Translations under genes and position numbers: made by a program
Assembly (NCBI GenBank): GCA_025464585.1
Contig: JAODGL010000080.1
Coordinates: forward strand, 1-5,432
Direction: 5' to 3'
DNA length: 5,432 bases
Source of the DNA: Methanosarcinales archaeon
Lineage (GTDB): Archaea > Halobacteriota > Syntropharchaeia > Alkanophagales > Methanospirareceae
The notes under the pieces: generated by a model
Databases searched by the model: none
The model's input: only the letters and a program-made list of their open reading frames with translations
Told to the model about the DNA's origin: nothing
Shown: in pieces, positions 1 to 4,598 of the stretch
Numbering within the stretch: position 1 is the first letter of the stretch
Layout of the letters: each line of letters starts with the position of its first letter

Positions 1-159
1 GCTTTTTAGCGCATCTATCCAGTAACCAGCAAAGCCGCCGATAAAGTGCCCTATCTCAGTCGCTGACATGCTTGTTGGAATGTGCGCGTTTCCAGATAGA
101 ATGGGCAGCAGTATGAACAACGCAATCACCACCAGCACGATTATGGTTACGATTTTCAT
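1..159 (-). CDS. N-terminal fragment of a secreted or membrane-anchored protein, unidentified
   Basis: The minus strand reads 53 codons from an ATG at 159 without a stop to the window edge, so only the N terminus is visible. Residues 1 to about 22 (MKIVTIIVLVVIALFILLPI and on) form one long hydrophobic segment after a single lysine, as in a signal peptide or an N-terminal membrane anchor. The stretch after it is mildly polar, with His27 and His39 and a glycine-rich GGFAGYW patch. A ribosome binding site is plausible: AAAGG 4 nt upstream, or GGGGGTG about 11 nt upstream. It lies 70 bp downstream of, and in the same direction as, the 215-residue membrane protein, and that gap contains a possible promoter of its own. 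The family is not recognised. A role in metal handling is inferred only from the neighbouring NikR-like gene. Confidence 0.6.
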   Translation of the reverse strand, partial: MKIVTIIVLVVIALFILLPILSGNAHIPTSMSATEIGHFIGGFAGYWIDALKS

Positions 160-207
160 TTTTCCTTTCGCACCCCCTATTCTTACTGTTTTTCTTTCTT
201 CTTATTA

Positions 208-216
208 TAATATAAA
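208..216 (-). promoter_or_regulatory. Possible TATA box for the leftmost minus-strand gene
   Basis: Read on the minus strand the site is TTTATATTA, close to the archaeal TATA consensus. Initiation about 25 nt downstream would fall near 187. That leaves a leader of about 28 nt, with purine-rich SD-like sequences, before the ATG at 159. The gap is AT-rich, so a chance match is possible. Confidence 0.4.
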
Positions 217-229
217 AGTATCCTCGAGT

Positions 230-877
230 TTAAAGATTGTCCTCCTTAACAAACAGAAGAGGGAAGATTATGTCGCTCAGGCAGCAAGGGAACCAAACCG
301 AGAGGAATAAAAAGAAACCTATTACGAGGAAGACAATCCAATTTACCATCGCATCTAATGCCATGATTATATGGAATGTGGATGCCCATGTACTCAACAG
401 CACATGTCCAGCATGTGGGAATTTAGTTGCAGGTCTCTGGTAAGCGATTGCAATGCCAATAAGGGCAAGAGGGTTTATAAGCCACCACTTTTCGATAAAT
501 CCTATATGAATTCCCGGGTTAGGAAGCTGAAGTAACATTTCCCCCGCGTAGGGGACTATTGAATCGCTTATCGTAGCTATGCCAATAGACCCGGTGTAAC
601 CAATTAAAAACACCGCCCAACCTTTTCCACCGTGTAATCTATACATGCCCGCAGTCACAAGCGCACTTAATAGCACGTGAATCGGATGGAGGATATAGAA
701 GATGTTATAGGAAACAGAAGCAATGGGCTGGCGGTGGATTGCCAAAAGCAAGATAACAAGCCCTGTAACGGCGCCAAAAGAAGTGAAAGGGGCATGCCTT
801 AGTAATTCTTTGGCGATTAGCTTCGATGATTCATGTATCCTCATCCTGAAAACATCTACATATTCATTAATCTGCAT
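230..877 (-). CDS. Polytopic histidine-rich membrane protein, candidate metal (nickel) transporter
   Basis: A 215-residue protein with about six hydrophobic segments, at roughly residues 33-50, 57-79, 86-108, 131-147, 156-174 and 177-210. It contains ten histidines, several inside or at the edge of predicted helices: H64 and H67 (LHPIH), H155 and H158 (HAGH), and H169. Acidic residues D105, E113 and D175 also lie in or near membrane segments, and a Cys-Cys pair (C198, C199) precedes a final SDIIFPLLF stretch. Such intramembrane His, Asp and Cys residues are typical of metal-handling membrane proteins. The gene is divergent from a NikR-type regulator across a 94-bp AT-rich promoter region, which supports nickel-controlled expression. 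It does not look like CbiM/NikM, NiCoT/HoxN or CbtA. The specific family is not recognised and the transport role is inference. The start ATG at 877 has no clear Shine-Dalgarno sequence. Confidence 0.75.
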   Translation of the reverse strand: MQINEYVDVFRMRIHESSKLIAKELLRHAPFTSFGAVTGLVILLLAIHRQPIASVSYNIFYILHPIHVLLSALVTAGMYRLHGGKGWAVFLIGYTGSIGIATISDSIVPYAGEMLLQLPNPGIHIGFIEKWWLINPLALIGIAIAYQRPATKFPHAGHVLLSTWASTFHIIMALDAMVNWIVFLVIGFFLFLSVWFPCCLSDIIFPLLFVKEDNL

Positions 878-904
878 CTTTATCGCAACCGCTACGTCGT
901 TATG

Positions 905-929
905 ATATTATTTAATTTATTAATAATAT
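905..929. promoter_or_regulatory. Inverted repeat in divergent promoter, possible operator half-sites
   Basis: ATATTATT at 905-912 is repeated in inverse as AATAATAT at 922-929, with a 9-nt spacer. NikR proteins bind dyad-symmetric operators with separated half-sites, so this is a candidate binding site for the adjacent regulator. The whole region is very AT-rich and the match to a known NikR operator is not evident, so chance is a real alternative. Confidence 0.3.
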
Positions 930-938
930 TTAAATATT
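925..938. promoter_or_regulatory. Perfect 14-bp palindrome carrying divergent TATA boxes
   Basis: AATATTTAAATATT is identical to its own reverse complement. It contains TTTAAATA on the plus strand (929-936) and the same TTTAAATA on the minus strand (934 down to 927). From the plus-strand box, initiation would be expected near 957-960, giving a leader of about 12-15 nt before the regulator ATG at 972. From the minus-strand box, initiation near 905 leaves about 28 nt before the membrane protein ATG at 877. One element could therefore serve both genes. A regulator bound here or beside it would control both at once. Confidence 0.55.
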
Positions 939-971
939 TTTTTAATAACAAACCTTTCTTTAGAAAAGAAA

Positions 972-1355
972 ATGACAGTAATCAGCATCTCGCTAACGGA
1001 TGAAATATTGAATGAAATAGACAAGCTACAAAAGGAGCTCGAGTTCTCCGGAAGGTCAGAAGTGATGCGAGCTGGGGCGAGAATGCTGCTCGCGGATAAC
1101 AAAGAGAAAGAGGCGTTGGAAGGCAGGTTGAACTCGGTGCTTTTGCTCATTCATACGCAGAAAGTGGAGGGCACGGTAACCGAGATAAAGCACAAATTCG
1201 AAGACATCATAAGCACTCAGATTCATAACCACTTACGAGAAGATAAATGTCTCGAGGTGTTCATCTTGGATGGTGACGCTGCTCGCATAAAGCAGTTGCT
1301 CAGGTTGTTCCAGACAAGCGGGAAGATGGATTATGTTAAGTTGATAATTGCGTAA
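972..1355 (+). CDS. nikR: NikR/CopG-family nickel-responsive transcriptional regulator
   Basis: A 127-residue protein with the NikR layout. The N-terminal ribbon-helix-helix DNA-binding domain spans about residues 1-45 (VISISLTDEILNEIDK, then FSGRSEVMRAG), followed by a C-terminal ACT-like nickel-binding domain at about 53-127. The metal ligands known from E. coli NikR (H76, H87, H89, C95) align with exact spacing to H74, H85, H87 and C93 here, in a KHKFEDII...HNH...KCLEV context. High-affinity square-planar nickel binding is thus expected, with tetramerisation through the C-terminal domain. The second-site region around LLLIH61 differs somewhat from the usual YxH pattern and is one residue shorter relative to the ligand block. 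The gene is divergent from a histidine-rich membrane protein and close behind a strong TATA box, so it is probably autoregulated. A nickel sensor is the best call; response to another metal cannot be excluded. Confidence 0.88.
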   Translation: MTVISISLTDEILNEIDKLQKELEFSGRSEVMRAGARMLLADNKEKEALEGRLNSVLLLIHTQKVEGTVTEIKHKFEDIISTQIHNHLREDKCLEVFILDGDAARIKQLLRLFQTSGKMDYVKLIIA

Positions 1356-1392
1356 GTAAGCTGAGATACTATATTCTGTAAAAGCGAAAAGT

Positions 1393-1398
1393 AGGTGA
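1393..1398 (+). promoter_or_regulatory. Ribosome binding site of the phosphopantothenate synthesis gene
   Basis: AGGTGA lies 10 nt upstream of the ATG at 1409. It matches the archaeal anti-SD complement (GGTGA) and supports this start over later in-frame codons. Confidence 0.65.
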
Positions 1399-1408
1399 AA
1401 AGATTTCA

Positions 1409-2149
1409 ATGCATAAAATTCCTGCGACTCATCCGAGATACGCGTCGTTAATGAAGCGTGAGAAGCTCGTAGAGGGTATAGAAGCCGGGATAACAAGCAA
1501 GCAGGGGTTGATCGCGCACGGAAGGGGCGAAGCATTTGACTATTTGCTCGGTGAGAGGACTTTAGATTCAGCGAGACGGGCGACAGAATTTGCCGCTTCT
1601 TTATTGCTTGCTGCGAAGAAGCCAGTGATTTCTGTGAATGGAAATGTTGCAGCATTAGCTGCAAAAGAGATAGTTGAGTTAAGCGAATTGATAAACGCAC
1701 CCTTAGAGGTGAACATCTTTTACAGGACGGAAGATAGAGTGATGAAAATAAAGAAGCACCTAAAGAAGCATGGTGCCCGGAAAGTGCTTGGTGATAAACC
1801 GGATGCCAGAATACCGGGAATTGAGCATGCACGTGCAATGGTTGACCGTGGAGGCATATACAGTGCGGACGTGGTTCTTGCTCCTTTAGAAGACGGTGAT
1901 AGATGCGAGGCACTTATCGCAATGGGGAAAAAGGTGATAACAATTGATTTGAATCCGCTATCAAGAACTGCCAGGCATGCGAGCGTAACCATTGTGGATG
2001 ATGTAGAAAGGGCGTTAAAGAACCTTATTTCGACGGTTAAAGCGCAGAAGCAGAAGGGAAAGAAGGAGGGGGATTATAATAACAAAGAAAATCTGCGAGA
2101 AGTCATTAAAGAAATCGTGAACAGGCTAAAAGAAAAGGATTTAATTTAA
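1409..2149 (+). CDS. 4-phosphopantoate--beta-alanine ligase (archaeal phosphopantothenate synthetase)
   Basis: A 246-residue cytoplasmic enzyme of the archaeal phosphopantothenate synthetase family (EC 6.3.2.36, formerly DUF137). It joins 4-phosphopantoate to beta-alanine using ATP, and replaces the bacterial PanC route in archaeal CoA synthesis together with pantoate kinase. Recognisable family blocks run in order: IPATHPRYASL at 4-14, GLIAHGRGEAFDYLLGE at 33-49, KPVISVNGNVAALA at 71-84, NIFYRTEDR at 102-110, LGDKPDARIPGIEHAR at 127-142, SADVVLAPLEDGDRCEAL at 152-169, and ITIDLNPLSRTA at 177-188. The length is near the family norm. The last 35 residues or so are a lysine-rich tail that looks less conserved. 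It follows the nikR-type gene by 53 bp and precedes the prenyl synthase by 22-25 bp, so co-transcription with the latter is likely. No pantoate kinase gene is visible in the window. Confidence 0.93.
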   Translation: MHKIPATHPRYASLMKREKLVEGIEAGITSKQGLIAHGRGEAFDYLLGERTLDSARRATEFAASLLLAAKKPVISVNGNVAALAAKEIVELSELINAPLEVNIFYRTEDRVMKIKKHLKKHGARKVLGDKPDARIPGIEHARAMVDRGGIYSADVVLAPLEDGDRCEALIAMGKKVITIDLNPLSRTARHASVTIVDDVERALKNLISTVKAQKQKGKKEGDYNNKENLREVIKEIVNRLKEKDLI

Positions 2150-2174
2150 AACACGACATCATAATTATACTGTG

Positions 2175-3206
2175 ATGAAATCCAGTACACGAAATCAGGA
2201 CCCCGGCATTGAGACCTATGTAACTATGTTTGAAGAAGAATATAAAAAGAGCTTAGAGGGAAGAGAGCCAGATACGCTTTACAAGCCGATAATTGACCTG
2301 CTTGGAAGGGGCGGGAAGAGGTTAAGGCTTTCTTTGTGTCTCATGGCTTGCGAGTTGGTAGGAGGCGAGCTAAAAAAGGCGCTGCCAACCGCGATATGTA
2401 TAGAACTCTTCCATAATTTCTCGTTAGCTCACGATGACATAGAGGACGATAGCAAGCTGAGACGCGGAGAGCCGGCTTTGCACGTAAAATATGGAGTCCC
2501 TATTGCGGTGAACGCAGGGGATGGGCTATACGCTTTGTGTTACGAAGCGTTGAAAGCGAACAAGGGTTTGTTGGGTTTGGAGCGAGCGTGGAAGATATTT
2601 GAAGAGATTGCAGAGCTTTGTGTTGTGCTTGCAGAAGGGCAAGCGATGGACCTCGCGTTTAAGGAGGGAAGGGCGATGAGCGAATCGGAAGTAATAGAGA
2701 CGCTGAGGAAAAAGACTGCGAAACTATTTGCAGTTTCCGCTAAATGCGGTGCTATCGCAGGTGGTGCACCGTATGAGACTGCGGAGGATTTAGGCGGTGC
2801 CTGGGAGGACATTGGTATTGCCTTCCAGATAAGAGATGACATTCTTAACGTAGTAGGTGAAGAGGGGAAATACGGGAAGAGGATAGGGGAGGATATTGCA
2901 GAAGGAAAACCCACTCTGCTTCTCATTAACTGCCTGGAGCACTGCGAAGCTCGTGAAAAAGAAACTATTTATGAATGTTTTCATTCTTACGATAAAGCAA
3001 AAATAGAAGCGGTCGTTAATTTGTTCAAGAAGTATGGAACAATAGATTATTCGGAGGAAATAGCGATGCGATACCTGCGCAGGGGGACGGATAAAATAAG
3101 AAAGATGGATATAAAATATGAAGCAGAAGGTAAGAGCAAAAGGGGAGAGGAGATAAAAGAGAAGATGGTAGCTCTGGCGGAGTATTTTGTGGAGAGAGAA
3201 AGGTAA
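2175..3206 (+). CDS. idsA: Polyprenyl (geranylgeranyl-type) diphosphate synthase
   Basis: A trans-isoprenyl diphosphate synthase of 343-344 residues that adds isopentenyl diphosphate units to allylic diphosphates, supplying C20 (possibly C25) chains for archaeal ether lipids. Numbering from the GTG at 2172, the GGKR substrate-binding motif is at 47-50 and the first aspartate-rich motif DDIED(D) at 88-93, followed by LRRGEPALH. The KT motif is at 181-182, and FQIRDD (218-223) leads the second aspartate-rich motif DDILN at 222-226, then the KYGKRIGEDIAEGKPT block. Asn replaces the third Asp of the second motif, as I recall for archaeal members. Phe83, five residues before the first motif, fits the bulky residue known to limit chain length in type I archaeal GGPP synthases; product length is inference. 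GTG (2172) and ATG (2175) are adjacent and no Shine-Dalgarno precedes either, so ATG is chosen. Another in-frame ATG lies at 2226. Confidence 0.92.
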   Translation: MKSSTRNQDPGIETYVTMFEEEYKKSLEGREPDTLYKPIIDLLGRGGKRLRLSLCLMACELVGGELKKALPTAICIELFHNFSLAHDDIEDDSKLRRGEPALHVKYGVPIAVNAGDGLYALCYEALKANKGLLGLERAWKIFEEIAELCVVLAEGQAMDLAFKEGRAMSESEVIETLRKKTAKLFAVSAKCGAIAGGAPYETAEDLGGAWEDIGIAFQIRDDILNVVGEEGKYGKRIGEDIAEGKPTLLLINCLEHCEAREKETIYECFHSYDKAKIEAVVNLFKKYGTIDYSEEIAMRYLRRGTDKIRKMDIKYEAEGKSKRGEEIKEKMVALAEYFVERER

Positions 3207-3227
3207 AAAGAGGAGATAATAGAAGAA

Positions 3228-3383
3228 ATGGAAAGGAACAAGGATAAGAGATTCGGAAGAGGTGCAAACGCATGCCGGCGATGCGGGAGGAGACGTGGTT
3301 TAATTCGTAGATATGGGATTTATCTGTGCAGACAGTGCTTCAGGGAGATAGCAAGGGAGATAGGGTTTAAGAAGTATAATTAG
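3228..3383 (+). CDS. rps14P: Small ribosomal subunit protein uS14 (S14P, zinc-binding type)
   Basis: A 51-residue basic protein, complete at the family's usual archaeal size. It carries the zinc ribbon C16-x2-C19-x14-C34-x2-C37 (ACRRCG ... YLCRQCF), and the ending REIAREIGFKKY is typical of S14. It binds 16S rRNA in the head of the 30S subunit. The start ATG is preceded by GAGGAGAT at about 3209-3217, an acceptable ribosome binding site with slightly long spacing. The gene begins 21 bp after the prenyl diphosphate synthase stop, with no TATA box between, so it probably shares that transcript. In most archaea this gene sits between uL5 and uS8 in the spc cluster. Here uL5 is absent upstream and an unrelated small gene lies between it and uS8. 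Confidence 0.93.
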   Translation: MERNKDKRFGRGANACRRCGRRRGLIRRYGIYLCRQCFREIAREIGFKKYN

Positions 3384-3387
3384 CAGT

Positions 3388-3396
3388 TTTATATAA
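3388..3396 (+). promoter_or_regulatory. Strong archaeal TATA box upstream of the small tail-anchored protein gene
   Basis: TTTATATAA matches the archaeal TATA consensus almost perfectly. It starts just after the uS14 stop. Initiation about 25 nt downstream would be near 3417-3420, only a few bases before the ATG at 3424. The message would be nearly leaderless, which agrees with the lack of a Shine-Dalgarno sequence there. It probably also drives the following uS8 gene. Confidence 0.6.
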
Positions 3397-3423
3397 CGGA
3401 AAAAAAATAAGTATAGTTGTAAG

Positions 3424-3630
3424 ATGTCACCAGAATATGTCACAAAAGAGGAATATAGGGAGGGTATATTCAAGTTAAAAAAGGAAATCCAGGAGCAAAG
3501 GGCAAGATATGAGGGAAGGGAGAAGGTAATGGAAAGGATGATCAGCAGGTTATGGATGGAGAGAGTTATTTATATAAGCATAATCATCGGCTCTGTATCT
3601 ATTTTGACTACGCTCATTATAATGACTTGA
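3424..3630 (+). CDS. Small predicted tail-anchored coiled-coil membrane protein, unidentified
   Basis: A 68-residue hypothetical protein. Residues about 6-45 are highly charged and helix-forming (KEEYREGIFKLKKEIQEQRA and on) with a heptad-like pattern, suggesting a coiled coil. Residues about 47-66 are a single hydrophobic segment (VIYISIIIGSVSILTTLIIM) ending two residues from the C terminus, so it should be tail-anchored with the charged part in the cytoplasm. Coding is supported by its own near-consensus TATA box with correct spacing, by the open frame filling the gap between two ribosomal protein genes, and by the coherent domain layout. The architecture resembles small phage XhlA/holin-associated proteins and chemoreceptor tails, but that is likeness of form only. 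No family is recognised. It ends 25 bp before uS8 and is probably co-transcribed with it. Confidence 0.7.
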   Translation: MSPEYVTKEEYREGIFKLKKEIQEQRARYEGREKVMERMISRLWMERVIYISIIIGSVSILTTLIIMT

Positions 3631-3634
3631 AATA

Positions 3635-3646
3635 GGAAGGGGAAAG
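3635..3646 (+). promoter_or_regulatory. Purine-rich ribosome binding region of uS8
   Basis: GGAAGGGGAAAG lies about 9-20 nt upstream of the uS8 ATG. No TATA box is seen in the 25-bp gap, so uS8 should depend on an upstream promoter. Confidence 0.45.
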
Positions 3647-3655
3647 AGAAAGAAA

Positions 3656-4048
3656 ATGTCGCTAAACGACCCGCTTGCTGATGCTCTTTCGCACATAAAG
3701 AATATAGAAAGAGTTGGGAAGATGGAATGCGAGATAAAGCCAGCTTCAAAGCTGATAGGGAATGTACTGGGAGTAATGCAAGAAGGAGGATACATAGAGG
3801 AGTATGAATATGTAGAAGATGGAAAAGCGGGGCTCTTCAAGGTGAAGCTCCGTGGTAAGATAAACAATTGCAATGCAATAAAGCCGAGATTTTATGTCCG
3901 TGCGAAGGAATACGAGAAATGGGAGAAGAGGTTCTTACCTGCGAGGGATTTTGGCTTGTTGATAGTTACCACCTCGAAGGGAGTAATGGCACATGAAAAA
4001 GCGATTGAAGCTGGGATAGGCGGGCAATTGCTGGCTTTTGTGTATTAA
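3656..4048 (+). CDS. rps8P: Small ribosomal subunit protein uS8 (S8P)
   Basis: A 130-residue protein, the standard archaeal length, complete at both ends. The N terminus MSLNDPLADALSHIKNIERVGK and the C terminus TTSKGVMAHEKAIEAGIGGQ followed by LLAFVY are the hallmark blocks of archaeal uS8; the C-terminal TSKGV and GIGG loops contact helix 21 of 16S rRNA in the 30S platform. In the canonical archaeal spc cluster it directly follows uS14 and precedes uL6. Here a 68-residue membrane-protein gene lies in front of it and a non-coding repeat element plus a DUF357 gene lie behind. This is therefore a detached two-gene remnant of that operon. In bacteria uS8 represses its own operon by binding mRNA; nothing in the sequence shows this here. 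Confidence 0.96.
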   Translation: MSLNDPLADALSHIKNIERVGKMECEIKPASKLIGNVLGVMQEGGYIEEYEYVEDGKAGLFKVKLRGKINNCNAIKPRFYVRAKEYEKWEKRFLPARDFGLLIVTTSKGVMAHEKAIEAGIGGQLLAFVY

Positions 4049-4059
4049 CCCCTTAGATT

Positions 4060-4114
4060 ACACAGATTTTCATAAAAAAACTAATTGTTGACACAGATTA
4101 ACGCAGATTAACAC
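4060..4114 (+). repeat. Left array of 10-bp ACACAGATTW repeats
   Basis: ACACAGATTT at 4060-4069, ACACAGATTA at 4091-4100, ACGCAGATTA at 4101-4110, then a partial ACAC at 4111-4114. The last two full units are directly tandem with a 10-bp period. The same unit occurs in inverted orientation at 4189-4218, so the two arrays form the arms of one palindromic element downstream of uS8. Confidence 0.8.
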
Positions 4115-4115
4115 T

Positions 4116-4132
4116 TGTGGGCTCCGCCCACA
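4116..4132. repeat. GC-rich hairpin 1 (7-bp perfect stem)
   Basis: TGTGGGC (4116-4122), loop TCC, GCCCACA (4126-4132). The stem is perfect and sits at the start of a 41-nt GC-rich island (27 G/C) inside AT-rich flanks. Confidence 0.8.
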
Positions 4133-4139
4133 TCCCCGC

Positions 4140-4156
4140 AAGCCCTGAAAGGGCTT
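4140..4156. repeat. GC-rich hairpin 2 (7-bp perfect stem)
   Basis: AAGCCCT (4140-4146), loop GAA, AGGGCTT (4150-4156). A second perfect stem with a three-base loop, 7 nt after the first. No T-tract follows, so it does not look like an intrinsic terminator. Confidence 0.8.
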
Positions 4157-4188
4157 AATGATAAGAATCCACACGGTTAAACTAAAAT

Positions 4189-4218
4189 AAATCTGTGTAA
4201 ATCCGTGTAAATCTCTGT
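4189..4218 (-). repeat. Right array of 10-bp repeats, inverted relative to the left array
   Basis: Three exactly tandem units on the plus strand: AAATCTGTGT (4189-4198), AAATCCGTGT (4199-4208) and AAATCTCTGT (4209-4218). On the minus strand they read ACAGAGATTT, ACACGGATTT, ACACAGATTT. Bases 4195-4219 pair with 4090-4114 over 25 positions with 20 matches. The array ends 17 bp before the first possible start of the DUF357 gene, so it may lie in that gene's promoter region. Confidence 0.8.
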
Positions 4219-4235
4219 CTTATAGAAAAAGAGTT

Positions 4236-4535
4236 ATGCTTTATGTGCAACGAGAAATTGAGAAGATGCGAGATAAAGATAAAGCAGAGAGAATAAAAAA
4301 GGATATAGCGCTATTTGAAGAGAGTATGGTGGAACTGGATTCGCTATCGCTTCAAACTTTAGTTGATCAAAACGCTTCGCAATACAAAGATGAGAAAGAG
4401 GTAGTGGACCTTGCAAAGAGATATTATGAAGATACGAAGTATTACCTTGAAAAAGGCGATTACTTTACTGCCTTTGGGTGCATAAACTATGCGCATGGGC
4501 TGTTAGACGGGGTAAAGAAGATAAAGGGTGTTTGA
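4236..4535 (+). CDS. DUF357 family protein
   Basis: A 99-residue (or 89-residue) soluble, mostly helical protein. The C-terminal half, AKRYYEDTKYYLEKGDYFTA followed by FGCINYAHGLLD (residues 60-91), is the signature of the archaeal DUF357 family: two helices of HEPN- or TPR-like appearance, with the N-terminal part a charged helix. The function of the family is unknown to me, and no catalytic residues stand out. Two starts compete: ATG at 4236 and ATG at 4266 (MRDKDKAERI...). The second gives a length closer to what I recall for the family; neither has a good Shine-Dalgarno sequence. The gene stands alone, bounded on the left by the inverted repeat element and on the right by a degenerate copy of the same repeat. 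It is convergent with the presenilin-like protease. Confidence 0.85.
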   Translation: MLYVQREIEKMRDKDKAERIKKDIALFEESMVELDSLSLQTLVDQNASQYKDEKEVVDLAKRYYEDTKYYLEKGDYFTAFGCINYAHGLLDGVKKIKGV

Positions 4536-4574
4536 AGAGAGAAGATTGGCGTCAATAGCAAAGTTTGCAATGAT

Positions 4575-4591
4575 TGTGTAATCTGCGGTTA
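4575..4591 (-). repeat. Degenerate single copy of the 10-bp repeat downstream of DUF357
   Basis: TGTGTAATCTGCGGTTA on the plus strand resembles the reverse complement of the left array (GTGTTAATCTGCGTTA), with one base lost and one gained. It lies in the 63-bp gap between the two convergent genes, so the DUF357 gene has copies of this repeat on both sides. Confidence 0.5.
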
Positions 4592-4592
4592 C

Positions 4593-4598
4593 TTTTTT
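4593..4598 (+). terminator. Oligo-T tract, possible archaeal terminator of the DUF357 transcript
   Basis: TTTTTT lies 57 nt after the DUF357 stop and directly abuts the stop of the convergent protease gene. Archaeal RNA polymerase commonly stops at T-runs in the non-template strand without a hairpin. A run of six is short, so support is modest. Confidence 0.4.

Noticed and set aside
1..159. Partial CbiM/NikM-like nickel transport protein, because of an AHIP string after the signal segment
   Set aside because: CbiM proteins carry MHI followed by a conserved block right after cleavage. The residues after AHIP here do not match, and four residues are too few to support the call.
723..905. A 60-codon plus-strand open frame opposite the 5' part of the histidine-rich membrane protein
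   Set aside because: The opposite strand encodes a coherent multi-helix protein with a promoter. This frame has no domain or ribosome binding site.
1233..1913. A long (226-codon) open frame on the minus strand across the end of nikR and the phosphopantothenate synthesis gene
   Set aside because: It lies opposite two clear family members. Its translation is rich in Ser, Leu, His and Arg with no domain, as expected of a mirror frame of biased coding sequence.
2540..3273. Several minus-strand open frames opposite the prenyl diphosphate synthase and uS14
   Set aside because: All are shadows of well-supported plus-strand genes; the translations are low in complexity and lack start signals.
3550..3873. 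A 107-codon minus-strand open frame opposite the small membrane protein gene and uS8
   Set aside because: It is antisense to uS8, which is certain. The composition is Ser/Pro/Phe-rich with no recognisable feature.
4116..4156. Tandem hairpins as a rho-independent terminator for uS8
   Set aside because: No T-tract follows either hairpin, and archaea do not generally use hairpin terminators. The hairpins fit better as the core of the repeat element.
4060..4218. CRISPR array
   Set aside because: The units are 10 bp, directly tandem without spacers, and in both orientations. No cas genes are present.
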